Shown: in pieces, positions 7,072 to 15,351 of the stretch
Position numbering within the stretch: the first letter of the stretch is position 1
How the letters are laid out: every line of letters starts with the position of its first letter
Source of the DNA: Mycoplasma sp. CAG:611
GTDB taxonomy: Bacteria; Bacillota_I; Bacilli_A; RF39; UBA660
Assembly (NCBI GenBank): GCA_000434175.1
Contig: HF999761.1
Location: forward strand, 1,698 to 43,542
Length of the DNA: 41,845 nucleotides
Direction: 5' to 3'
The notes under the pieces: model-generated
Database searches by the model: none
What the model was told of the DNA's origin: nothing
What the model saw: the letters and a program-made list of their open reading frames with translations, nothing else
Program-made: the position numbers and the translations under genes

Positions 7072-7615
7072 ATGAATAATGATGAATTATTAAAAGAAAA
7101 TATTAGTATTGCTTTAAAAAAAATAGGAAATTATATTTATGAGGGGGGCTTTTCCATTTATTTCTTCGTTTAAGTATATAAAAAAACTTGGTGATGATGA
7201 AGTATATGAGGATGAAAACAGTGCAATTATAAAAGGATTTTGTCATTTTATTTCACAACAAGTATTATGTATTATTGCCTTATCTAATATGTATCCAGGA
7301 GTTTTAAAAAATATTATCTTTTTTCGTTTAGGAGGATATTTATTATTTAAATTTTTAGGTTCAGCAACAGGTTATGGTTTTATGCGTTTAAAATACTATT
7401 TGGAAGATAACAAAATATTAAAAAAGGAAAATTCTGATGAAAGTGAATTAAGTTTATATAAAAGTAAAAATATAATTAAAGAAAAAAAACTATCAAAAAG
7501 CAATGAAAGAAACTATCAAACTGAAATAGAAAGATTAAAATCTTTAAAAGAAGAATTAATAAATAATAACGTTGATATTAATTTAAATGAAAAACCAAAA
7601 ACAAGAATAAGATAA
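7072..7615 (+). pseudogene. Unrecognised Mn-riboswitch-controlled protein, frameshifted at a G6 tract
   Basis: Translation from the ATG at 7072 (AAGGGGG 6 nt upstream) gives 33 residues and stops at 7171-7173. A second frame begins within it (ATG 7139) and runs 158 aa to 7615. Dropping one G from the six G at 7142-7148 joins them into one protein of about 180 aa (..GNYIYEGAFPFISSFKYIKKL..), which reads naturally. The joined product has an N-terminal amphipathic helix, a hydrophobic middle (about residues 65-115, with GFCHFISQQVL and FFRLGGYLLFKFLG) and a charged C-terminal tail. It resembles no Mn exporter family that I know. The break may be a sequencing error, a phase-variable tract or a true mutation. 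Starting at 7139 with a weak TAGGAAA site is the alternative. Confidence 0.6.
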
Positions 7616-7640
7616 AAAGTATTAAAAGATACTTTTTTCT
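7614..7640 (+). terminator. Terminator of the riboswitch-controlled gene
   Basis: AAAAAGTAT (7614-7622) and ATACTTTTT (7629-7637) form a 9-bp stem with a 6-nt loop and a T-run. It overlaps the stop codon. Confidence 0.75.
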
Positions 7641-7698
7641 TTTTATTTACTTAAATATGAGGTATAATTAATGTATAAGATTAATACTTGGAGGGTAT

Positions 7699-9693
7699 AT
7701 GGAAGATAGAAAAAGAATAGATTATTTAGTTGATTTATTAAATAAATATAGTCATGAATATTATATTTTAGATAAACCAACTGTAGATGATAGTGAATAT
7801 GATCGATTACTTGAAGAACTTAAAAACCTTGAAGAAAAAACTAATTATATAAAAGAAGATTCACCAACACATAGGGTAGGATCTACAGTAATATCAAGTT
7901 TTAAAAAAGTAGAACATATAATACCTATGCTTTCTTTAGGAGATATATTTAATGAAGATGAAATTGTAAAATTTGACGAAAGAATAAAAAAAGAGGGATT
8001 TAACCCTAAATATGTTGTCGAACAAAAAATAGATGGACTTGCAATTAGTTTATTATATAAAAATGGTGTTTTAGTTCGTGGGGCAACACGTGGTGATGGA
8101 AAAATTGGTGAAGATATAACACATAATGTAAAAACAATAAAAGATATTCCTTTAAAATTAAATAAAAACATTGATATTGAAGTTCGTGGAGAAATATATA
8201 TAAGTAAAAAAGAATTTAATCGAGTTAATAAAGAAAGAGAAAAACAAAATCTTGATTTATTTCAAAATGCTAGAAATTTAGCAAGTGGAAGTGTTAGACA
8301 ACTTGATTCAAAAGTTGCAGCATCAAGAAAATTAAGTAATTTTATATATCATTTACCTAATCCAAAAGATTATGGCATTTATTCACATGAAGAAGCATTG
8401 AATTTTATGTCTAATTTGGGTTTTGTTGTTAATAAAGATAGAAAGGTTTGTAATAATATAAATGAAGTTATAAATTTTATAAATGATACTTCAAAAAAAA
8501 GAAAAGACCTTTTATATGATATAGATGGTATGGTTATAAAAGTTGATGATATAAATATGCAAGATGCTTTAGGATATACTGCTAAAAATCCTAAATGGGC
8601 TATCGCATATAAATTTCCTCCTGAAGAAGTAACAACAAGATTAACTAATATTATTTTTACTGTAGGAAGGACAGGAAAAATAACACCAAATGCTATTTTA
8701 GAACCTGTTCGTGTTGCTGGAAGTACTATATCAAGAGCAACACTTCATAATGAAGACTTTATAAAAGAAAAAGATATTCGCATTGGGGATATTGTGGTTT
8801 TAAGAAAAGCGGGGGATGTTATACCTGAAGTAGTAAGTGTAAAACTAGATAGAAGAGTTGAAATTTTACCTAAATTTAAAATGATAGAAGTTTGTCCTGT
8901 GTGTAAAACAAGATTAATAAAAAAAGAAAGTGAAGCACATCATTATTGTCCGAATAAAAAATGTCCTGCAAGAAATATGGAAAAATTAATTCATTTTGCA
9001 AGTAGAAAAGCTATGAATATCGAAGGATTAGGGGAAAAAATAATTGAAGATTTTTATAATTTCGGTTATTTAAAAACAATTGATGATATTTATAACCTTT
9101 ATAAAAAACATGATGAATTAAAAGAACTTGAAGGTTTTGGTGAAAAGTCAGTTAATACAATTTTAGATAATATTGAAAAATCCAAATCTAATTCTTTAGA
9201 AAAATTATTATTTGGTCTTGGTATAAGACACTTTGGCGAAAAAAGCGCTTTAGTTATAGCAAAAAATTTTCCATCAATTGAAGAAATAAAAAATGCAACA
9301 GAAGAAGAATTAACTTCACTTAATGATGTAGGAAGTGTTATGGCTAAAAGTATTTATGATTATTTTAAAGATGAAGAAAATATAAAACTTTTAGATAAAT
9401 TAAAAGATTTAGGTTTAAATATGAATTATTTAGGTAAACAAATAGAAAAACAAGATAATTTTAGTGATAAAAAGTTTGTAATAACAGGTACAATTAGTTT
9501 TATAGGAAGAGATAAATTAAAAGAACAAATTAATCTTTATGGTGGTAAAACAATAGATTCTGTTAGTAAAAATACAGATGTAGTAATTGTGGGAGATAAT
9601 CCAGGTAGTAAATACGAAAAAGCTAAAGAACTTGGAATAACTATTTGGAATGAGGAAAAATTAAAAGAAGAATTAAATAAGATTAATATGTAA
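7699..9693 (+). CDS. ligA: NAD-dependent DNA ligase
   Basis: 664 aa, full length for LigA. It seals nicks in replication and repair using NAD. The order is: domain Ia with the YY and D(Y)D motifs near residues 21-35, the adenylation domain with Lys110 in QKIDG, an OB fold, a Cys4 zinc finger (CPVC ... CPNKKC, about residues 400-425), helix-hairpin-helix repeats with LEGFGEKS and LNDVGSVMA, and a C-terminal BRCT domain (about 590-660). GGAGG lies 5 nt before the ATG and a TATAAT at 7663-7668. Its stop is 14 nt before the GTG of the next gene, so the two are likely co-transcribed. Confidence 0.97.
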   Translation: MEDRKRIDYLVDLLNKYSHEYYILDKPTVDDSEYDRLLEELKNLEEKTNYIKEDSPTHRVGSTVISSFKKVEHIIPMLSLGDIFNEDEIVKFDERIKKEGFNPKYVVEQKIDGLAISLLYKNGVLVRGATRGDGKIGEDITHNVKTIKDIPLKLNKNIDIEVRGEIYISKKEFNRVNKEREKQNLDLFQNARNLASGSVRQLDSKVAASRKLSNFIYHLPNPKDYGIYSHEEALNFMSNLGFVVNKDRKVCNNINEVINFINDTSKKRKDLLYDIDGMVIKVDDINMQDALGYTAKNPKWAIAYKFPPEEVTTRLTNIIFTVGRTGKITPNAILEPVRVAGSTISRATLHNEDFIKEKDIRIGDIVVLRKAGDVIPEVVSVKLDRRVEILPKFKMIEVCPVCKTRLIKKESEAHHYCPNKKCPARNMEKLIHFASRKAMNIEGLGEKIIEDFYNFGYLKTIDDIYNLYKKHDELKELEGFGEKSVNTILDNIEKSKSNSLEKLLFGLGIRHFGEKSALVIAKNFPSIEEIKNATEEELTSLNDVGSVMAKSIYDYFKDEENIKLLDKLKDLGLNMNYLGKQIEKQDNFSDKKFVITGTISFIGRDKLKEQINLYGGKTIDSVSKNTDVVIVGDNPGSKYEKAKELGITIWNEEKLKEELNKINM

Positions 9694-9707
9694 GGATGTG
9701 ATAAGTA

Positions 9708-11471
9708 GTGCTAGCAAATATAATTACAATAACAAGACTTCTTCTTATTATACCATTTGGTATATTATTATATAATAAAGGAATCCAAAATTTAGTTCCA
9801 GCTTGTTTGTTTACTTTTATAATAATAACAGATTTTTTAGATGGATATGTAGCAAGAAAATATAAACAAGTAACAAAATTTGGAAAATTACTTGATCCTT
9901 TTGTTGATAAATTATTGATTGTTGTAACGACTATTATTTTAATAATAAAAAATATAATTCCTATTTATAGTTTATATATATTTATAAGAGATATAATTAT
10001 TTGGATTTTAGCTTTAACAATAATGAAAAAAAAGAAAATAGTTTTAGCAGCAGATATATATGGAAAAACTAAAACAGTTCTTCACTTTTTAGCTATTCTT
10101 TTTGTATTAATTATAGGAAAATGGAATATAATATCTTTTGATCTTCTTGTTTTAAGTTTTGTAACATTATTCCCTGAATTAATATATGGTTATAAAACAT
10201 ATTTACAAAAAGATAAATATGAAAAAATAGTAGATAAAAAAAATAAAAAACAAGAATTATCATATAAAGAACTTGATATGTATTTTAATGCTTATTTAAA
10301 TGATAAAATAAATGATGAAGTAATGACAAAATTATTAAAAGCTATTTGTAAAAATGGTCTTAATGATAAAGAAATAATTAATTTAACAGATATATTTATA
10401 AAAAGTGGTGATACTCTTAATTTAGATTATTTAGGTATTACAGTTGATAAACATTCAACTGGAGGTGTAGGTGATAAAACAACTTTAATTTTAGCGCCCT
10501 TACTAGCGTCATGTAATATATTAATGCCTAAGATGAGTGGAAGAGGATTAGGTTATACTGGCGGGACAATAGATAAATTAGAAAGCATAAATGTAAATGT
10601 TAATTTAAGTGAAAAAACTTTTATAAAAACAGTGAAAGATATAGGATTTTGTATTATTAGCCAAACAAAAAATATTTGTTTAATGGATAAAAAAATATAT
10701 GCCTTAAGAGATGTTACTAATACAACAGAAAGTATTGGATTGATTGCAAGTTCCATTATGAGTAAAAAAATAGCATGTGGAGCAAGTAAAATAGTTATTG
10801 ATATCAAAATAGGGAATGGTGCTTTAATAAAAAATTATGATGATGCGATAAAACTTGCTAAAATTATGAAAAAAATAGGAAAACATTATAATAAAGAAGT
10901 TATATGTATTTTAACTGATATGACTAATCCTTTAGGAAGCAATGTAGGAAATAAAATTGAAGTAATGGAAGTATTAGATATTTTACAAAATAAAAAAGAT
11001 AATTTATTAAAATCTTTAGTAATAGATATGGCAACTGAAATTGTTATGGTTGTTAAAAATGTGTCAAAAAAAGATGCTAAAAAAGAAGTTATTACTAATT
11101 TAGAAAATGGTAAAGCTTATGAAAAATTTATTACTTATGTAAATAGACAGAATGGGAATATAGATAATTTAAAATTAAAAAAAGGTATTAATGTATTAAG
11201 TGAAAAAGAAGGTTATTTAAAAGAAATAAATGCGTTAGAAATAGGAAAACTTTCTTGCAAGTTAGGATCTGGTAGGGTAAAAAAAGAAGATAATATTGAT
11301 TATGATGCAGGAGTAATATTAAAAAAAGAAGTTGGCAGTTATGTTAAAAAAGGTGATATTTTATGTACGATTTATGGAAAAAAACAAGAAAGCATAGATA
11401 TTGATAAAATATTTAAAATATCAAAAAATAAACCTAAGAAAAAAGAAAGTTTAATTATTGAAATAATTTAA
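9708..11471 (+). CDS. Fusion of PgsA-type CDP-alcohol phosphatidyltransferase and pyrimidine-nucleoside phosphorylase
   Basis: 587 aa in one uninterrupted frame. Residues 1 to about 165 form a polytopic CDP-alcohol phosphatidyltransferase with an intact signature D-x2-DG-x2-AR-x8-G-x3-D-x3-D beginning DFLDGYVAR. This is most like PgsA, which makes phosphatidylglycerol phosphate from CDP-diacylglycerol. From about 172 to the end lies a full pyrimidine/thymidine phosphorylase: an alpha domain, DKHSTGGVGDKTT, SGRGLGYTGGTIDKLES, the ALRDVT and SSIMSKK active-site segments, DIKIGNGA, and a C-terminal domain (VGSYVKKGDIL). That enzyme splits pyrimidine nucleosides with phosphate. The start is GTG with AGGATG 9 nt upstream. 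Both active sites look intact, so it is probably bifunctional and holds the phosphorylase at the membrane. I know of no such fusion. It is followed by a terminator. Confidence 0.93.
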   Translation: MLANIITITRLLLIIPFGILLYNKGIQNLVPACLFTFIIITDFLDGYVARKYKQVTKFGKLLDPFVDKLLIVVTTIILIIKNIIPIYSLYIFIRDIIIWILALTIMKKKKIVLAADIYGKTKTVLHFLAILFVLIIGKWNIISFDLLVLSFVTLFPELIYGYKTYLQKDKYEKIVDKKNKKQELSYKELDMYFNAYLNDKINDEVMTKLLKAICKNGLNDKEIINLTDIFIKSGDTLNLDYLGITVDKHSTGGVGDKTTLILAPLLASCNILMPKMSGRGLGYTGGTIDKLESINVNVNLSEKTFIKTVKDIGFCIISQTKNICLMDKKIYALRDVTNTTESIGLIASSIMSKKIACGASKIVIDIKIGNGALIKNYDDAIKLAKIMKKIGKHYNKEVICILTDMTNPLGSNVGNKIEVMEVLDILQNKKDNLLKSLVIDMATEIVMVVKNVSKKDAKKEVITNLENGKAYEKFITYVNRQNGNIDNLKLKKGINVLSEKEGYLKEINALEIGKLSCKLGSGRVKKEDNIDYDAGVILKKEVGSYVKKGDILCTIYGKKQESIDIDKIFKISKNKPKKKESLIIEII

Positions 11472-11494
11472 GAAGCGATATAGCTTCTTTTTTG
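11470..11494 (+). terminator. Terminator of the ligA / fusion operon
   Basis: AAGAAGC and GCTTCTT form a 7-bp stem (11470-11476/11483-11489) around GATATA, with T's following. Confidence 0.9.
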
Positions 11495-11537
11495 TTAACT
11501 ATAAATTAAAATTAATTAAAATATTGTTGAATTATGC

Positions 11538-11566
11538 TTGATTAAAATAATTGCCGGAGGTATAAT
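11538..11566 (+). promoter_or_regulatory. SigmaA promoter of the anchored surface protein
   Basis: TTGATT (11538-11543), a 17-nt spacer, then TATAAT (11561-11566). A second TATAAT lies at about 11571. Confidence 0.7.
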
Positions 11567-11609
11567 ATCATTATAATGGTAGGGTAATATAAAATAAAGG
11601 AGTGTTTAA

Positions 11610-13493
11610 ATGAAAAAAGTAAAGAAAACAGTTTTATTATTAGTTTTTATCTTAACTGCGGTAGGACTTAATGTATTTTATAATGATGAAAAAAATTATG
11701 AATACAAAAACAATAGTTTCTTAGAACCGGAAACTTTATCAACAGAGTGTAGTAATGTAAAACCAACAGATAATGATTGTAAAAAGAAAGGCACAATAAC
11801 AAGTAATGAATGGGTACAAGTTGGTGAACCAGAAGAAGTAAGTGAATGTAAAGCAAGTGAAACAAATACGGAACAAGTTAAATGTAAGGAACAAAAAAAA
11901 TATATAAAAACGACATCTAATGGTGAATGGGTTTCTTCTGAACCAACATATACGACATGGTCATGTTCTGATTCTTATCCGGGTAGTTGTACTTCTTCCT
12001 CAAATGATACAGAAACAGTATCATGTACTAAATATATGACACAAAAGTCTTGTACTAGAACTGCATCATCAACTTGGTCAAAACAATCTTGTTCTGAAGT
12101 TTCTACTTGTGTTCCTAAAACTGGACCAACAGAAAGGGTTACTTGTAATCAAGAAGATAGGGATTCTTATACAAGTCCAACATGTTCTGCGGGGTATATA
12201 GGATCTGGTCCGAATTTAAGTCCGAACTATTGTTATAATTCTAATGGAAAGATTATTGGTGATGCGAAGTGCCCTGCTGGAACTACAATGACAAGTAAAG
12301 GATGTAAAACGGTAAAAACAGTTACAGTTGAATGCGTGCAAACTAAAACAGGTACAACTTATGGTGAATGGAATTGTAATACTTCATATCCATCAAGTTG
12401 TACGTCATCAGAGAATCAAACAAGTAAAGTAGAATGTTCAGGTCCGAATTATAAGAAATCAACATGTACAAGAAGCCTTATATCATCAGGAGATTATGTT
12501 AAATGGACTATAATTAATACAGAAACTGTTGATAGTTGTACGGAAAAAAAAGATACATTACATAAAGTAGAATGTTCTGAAAAAAAATCATTTATAAAAA
12601 CAACATCTAAAAAAGGAACAATTGAAGTATGCGAACAATGTGTAGTAAGAACACCTGATACAGAAAAACCAGTAGTAGAAATATCTTCTAAAAAATGTGA
12701 AAATGGAAGTTGTATAATAAGTGCAAAACTAACAGATAATGTAGGTGTTGTAGAATTTGCTTATTCTAAAAATAGTGATGAAAAAAAAGTTAGTGACTGG
12801 ATTAGTTTAGGTACTTCATATACTGAACAAACAGTTGAAATAAAAAATGTAGATGAAACAAAAACAGCAGGAACATATTATGTATTTGCTAAAGATGCTG
12901 CAGGTAATATAGGAAAAAAAGAATATATAATTACTGCAAAAGACCTTGAAAAAGAAACAGCGCTTGATTTAGGTGTTAACTTAAAACAAGAAGATACAAT
13001 TATTAAAAATGTTGTAAGGGTTACAAATAATTCAAAATTATCATATAATGTATGTAATATAGTTATAGAAGTTCCTATTGATAATAATGTTACACTAGTT
13101 AAAGACTCAATTAACATTTCAGGAATTGATAAAACCTTAGTAAAAACAAACATTGAAACAAATAAAATAACTTTTATAATAGATAAAATGTTACAGGTAA
13201 ATGAAAAAATAGAAATAACATTTGATACAAAATTAAAAAATAACAATGTTAAAAAAGTAACTTTAGAACCTACTGTAAAATTTTATGAAACAAAAGAACA
13301 AACATGTAGTAAAGATAAAGAAAGTGATATAGTAATTTCTAAAAAACAAGATTTAAAAGTAATAATAATTAGTAATGTTCCAGATACAGGAAGATCAACA
13401 ACAATATTTGTAATTCTTGGAACAATATCATTGGCTATTGGTACAGGTTTAGTTTATAGCATTTTAAAAAAATCAAAATATTTAATAAAATAA
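11610..13493 (+). CDS. Cys-rich, VPDTG-anchored surface protein
   Basis: 627 aa. Residues 1-22 form a signal peptide (KKVKKTVLLLVFILTAVGL). Residues about 45-345 are rich in Ser, Thr and Cys, with about 30 cysteines and Trp-containing units resembling thrombospondin type 1 repeats. One unit occurs twice (about 116-139 and 254-276) with W-(S/N)-C-x-x-SYP-x-SCTSS-x-N-x-T-x-x-V-x-C. Residues about 352-442 form a bacterial Ig-like domain (DTEKPVVEIS ... AGTYYVFAKDAAGN). A second all-beta region follows. The C-terminus is NVPDTG, a hydrophobic helix and a basic tail (KKSKYLIK), the layout of a sortase substrate with a non-LPxTG motif. No sortase is seen here. It has its own promoter, AAAGGAG and a strong terminator. 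It is likely an adhesin or envelope structural protein. Confidence 0.85.
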   Translation: MKKVKKTVLLLVFILTAVGLNVFYNDEKNYEYKNNSFLEPETLSTECSNVKPTDNDCKKKGTITSNEWVQVGEPEEVSECKASETNTEQVKCKEQKKYIKTTSNGEWVSSEPTYTTWSCSDSYPGSCTSSSNDTETVSCTKYMTQKSCTRTASSTWSKQSCSEVSTCVPKTGPTERVTCNQEDRDSYTSPTCSAGYIGSGPNLSPNYCYNSNGKIIGDAKCPAGTTMTSKGCKTVKTVTVECVQTKTGTTYGEWNCNTSYPSSCTSSENQTSKVECSGPNYKKSTCTRSLISSGDYVKWTIINTETVDSCTEKKDTLHKVECSEKKSFIKTTSKKGTIEVCEQCVVRTPDTEKPVVEISSKKCENGSCIISAKLTDNVGVVEFAYSKNSDEKKVSDWISLGTSYTEQTVEIKNVDETKTAGTYYVFAKDAAGNIGKKEYIITAKDLEKETALDLGVNLKQEDTIIKNVVRVTNNSKLSYNVCNIVIEVPIDNNVTLVKDSINISGIDKTLVKTNIETNKITFIIDKMLQVNEKIEITFDTKLKNNNVKKVTLEPTVKFYETKEQTCSKDKESDIVISKKQDLKVIIISNVPDTGRSTTIFVILGTISLAIGTGLVYSILKKSKYLIK

Positions 13494-13497
13494 TTTA

Positions 13498-13539
13498 ACA
13501 AAGTATAAAATTCAACATAATTTTATACTTTGTTTTTTT
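13498..13539 (+). terminator. Long terminator of the surface protein gene
   Basis: A perfect 15-bp stem (13498-13512 with 13519-13533) has a 6-nt loop, followed by a run of seven T's. Confidence 0.93.
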
Positions 13540-13560
13540 ATACTAAATTTGGTGATATTT

Positions 13561-13731
13561 ATGAAAGTAAAAATATATGATGAAGAAAGTGAAAAAGATT
13601 TAGAAGAAAAAATAAATGATTTTTTAAATGATTTTGATGGTGAAATAATTGATATAAAATTTCAAGTAGGGGTATCAATATTTAGTGAGGAACAAATATA
13701 TTGTTTTTCAGGAATGATAATTTATAAATAA
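13561..13731 (+). CDS. Cse60-like small protein (sporulation protein Cse60 family)
   Basis: 56 aa. The start KVKIYDEESEKDLEEKINDFL, then IIDIKFQVGVS and the conserved EEQIYCFSGMIIYK end, match my memory of the Cse60 family (a SigE-controlled sporulation gene in Bacillus). The ATG at 13561 is chosen because GGTG lies 6 nt upstream, and upstream TTG/GTG codons would overlap that site. It lies between two terminators, 8 nt from the end of the convergent murE gene. The family is found widely in Firmicutes and its biochemical role is unknown, so presence alone does not prove sporulation. Confidence 0.8.
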   Translation: MKVKIYDEESEKDLEEKINDFLNDFDGEIIDIKFQVGVSIFSEEQIYCFSGMIIYK

Positions 13732-13739
13732 AAAAATTA

Positions 13740-15119
13740 TCATTTTTCTTTTGATAATTTTTTAAAATAAGATTTTATAACATTTAAATCACTATATTTT
13801 ACATATTTATCACTAATTGCCATATAATTATCTAATCCTTTTCCTAATATTAAAATAGTGTCATTTTCTTTTGCTAAATGTAATGCTTCAAAAATGGCTT
13901 TTTCTCTATTTTCAATTATTTCATAATTATTATTTTTAACTTTAGATATCATATCATTTATAATATCTAATACTTTTTCATCTCTAGGGTCATCCATAGT
14001 AAAAATAACTTTGTCAGAATAAGTAGTTACTATTTTTCCAATTTCACTTCTTTTATCTTTATATCTTTTACCAGCACATCCAACTACTGTAATAATATTT
14101 CCTTTTTTAATTTTATTAAAAAGTTTTAACACTTCATATGTAGCATTACTTGTATGAGCGTAATCTAAAACAATATCATAATTTTGTTTAAAATCTATTT
14201 TTTGAAGTCTTCCTGGTACTTGTTTAATTTTTTTAATATTATTTATAATAGAAGTTATATTTATATTAAAACAATTTAAAGTTGCAATAGCAGAAACTAA
14301 ATTATAAACATTAAATTTACCAATTAAAGGGCTTGTAATATTGTAAATTTTGTCATTTACTTTAAGCTTAAAAGTAGTTTTATCATTGTATTCATTTATA
14401 TCATAAAAATAATAATCACATTTTTTTTTTGTTCCATATGTTATTATATTTTTGTTACATTTTCTTTTAATATAATTAAAATGTTTATCATCTTTATTTA
14501 AAATACATAGATTTGCTTGTTTAAATAATTTTGTTTTAGATTCTAAATAATTCTTGAATGTTTTATGAACGTTTAAATGGTCTTTTTTAATATTAGTTAA
14601 AACTGCTATATCAAAATTAATATTATGGCATCTATTATGTAGTAAAGCTTCACTAGATACTTCCATTACAAGATTATCGTAATTGTTTTTATTTAATACA
14701 TCAAAATATTTAAATAAAGTATCTATACTTGGTGTTGTATTTTTAGTTTTAATAACTTTTTCTTTTAATATAAAACCATTTGTACCTAGATAAGAAGAAT
14801 TAACATAATTATTTAATAAATCATTAATAATCATTGCTGTTGTTGTTTTTCCATCAGTTCCGGTTATTCCAATAAGTTTTAAATTATCAAGTGGATAATT
14901 ATAATAATTATTTAATATTTGATAATATGTATCATTAGTGTTTTGTACTTTAATAAACATTTTATTATTAGCTTTAATATCTTTATCTATAATAATGGCT
15001 TTACATCCGTTTTTAATCGCATCATTTATATATTTATGTCTATCATCATATGTATCATGGGTGCATATAAAAATATCACCGTTTTTAATATTTTTAGAAT
15101 TATTTTTAAACTTTAACAT
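13740..15119 (-). CDS. murE: MurE-type UDP-MurNAc-tripeptide synthetase
   Basis: 459 aa, a little short for MurE. It adds the third stem-peptide residue (Lys or meso-DAP) to UDP-MurNAc-L-Ala-D-Glu in the cytoplasm. Seen are an N-terminal UDP-binding domain, the ATP loop GTDGKTTT (87-94), TTPS, the MEVSSEAL and YLESKTKLF segments (carbamylated Lys region), DYAHTSNA, and the C-terminal specificity motif DDPR at 376-379. Its Arg is the residue that reads the DAP carboxylate in DNPR enzymes, so DAP is somewhat favoured, though DDP is untypical. The stop is TGA followed at once by TAA, the only TGA stop I find here. It follows a small gene with a 1-nt gap and is not in a dcw cluster. Confidence 0.9.
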   Translation of the reverse strand: MLKFKNNSKNIKNGDIFICTHDTYDDRHKYINDAIKNGCKAIIIDKDIKANNKMFIKVQNTNDTYYQILNNYYNYPLDNLKLIGITGTDGKTTTAMIINDLLNNYVNSSYLGTNGFILKEKVIKTKNTTPSIDTLFKYFDVLNKNNYDNLVMEVSSEALLHNRCHNINFDIAVLTNIKKDHLNVHKTFKNYLESKTKLFKQANLCILNKDDKHFNYIKRKCNKNIITYGTKKKCDYYFYDINEYNDKTTFKLKVNDKIYNITSPLIGKFNVYNLVSAIATLNCFNINITSIINNIKKIKQVPGRLQKIDFKQNYDIVLDYAHTSNATYEVLKLFNKIKKGNIITVVGCAGKRYKDKRSEIGKIVTTYSDKVIFTMDDPRDEKVLDIINDMISKVKNNNYEIIENREKAIFEALHLAKENDTILILGKGLDNYMAISDKYVKYSDLNVIKSYFKKLSKEK

Positions 15120-15120
15120 A

Positions 15121-15351
15121 TTACATCATGTGCATACTAGAAGTATAGTTGTAATTATAATCTAAATTATTTGGTGTAGAATTAGTATTATTTAATTTTT
15201 TTTCAATTGCTTGTACCTTTCTTTCAAGTGTTTGTAATCTTTGTTCGATTAAATTATAATCATAACCTGATTGAAAATTATTAGGCATCATTGGTATTTG
15301 ATTATTAGGCATCATGTTTGGATTAATGCCAAAAGGCATATTTGTATTCAT
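15121..15351 (-). CDS. Small Met/Asn/Pro-rich protein with a coiled-coil segment
   Basis: 76 aa. The first 30 residues are low-complexity Met, Asn and Pro (INPNMMPNNQIPMMPNNF). A heptad-like helix follows (LIEQRLQTLERKVQAIEKKL, about 34-53), then an Asn/Tyr/Ser/Met-rich tail ending MHMM. GGAGGAATT lies immediately upstream on the reverse strand, a very strong site that supports the start. It ends one base before murE and the two must be co-transcribed. The composition resembles spore-coat or small structural proteins of Firmicutes, and the central helix suggests oligomerisation. No named family is recognised. Confidence 0.72.
   Translation of the reverse strand: MNTNMPFGINPNMMPNNQIPMMPNNFQSGYDYNLIEQRLQTLERKVQAIEKKLNNTNSTPNNLDYNYNYTSSMHMM

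Noticed and set aside
7141..7149. Programmed -1 frameshift at G_GGG_GGC
   Set aside because: The heptamer fits the X_XXY_YYZ form, but the downstream frame is +1 relative to the first, so a -1 slip would not join them.
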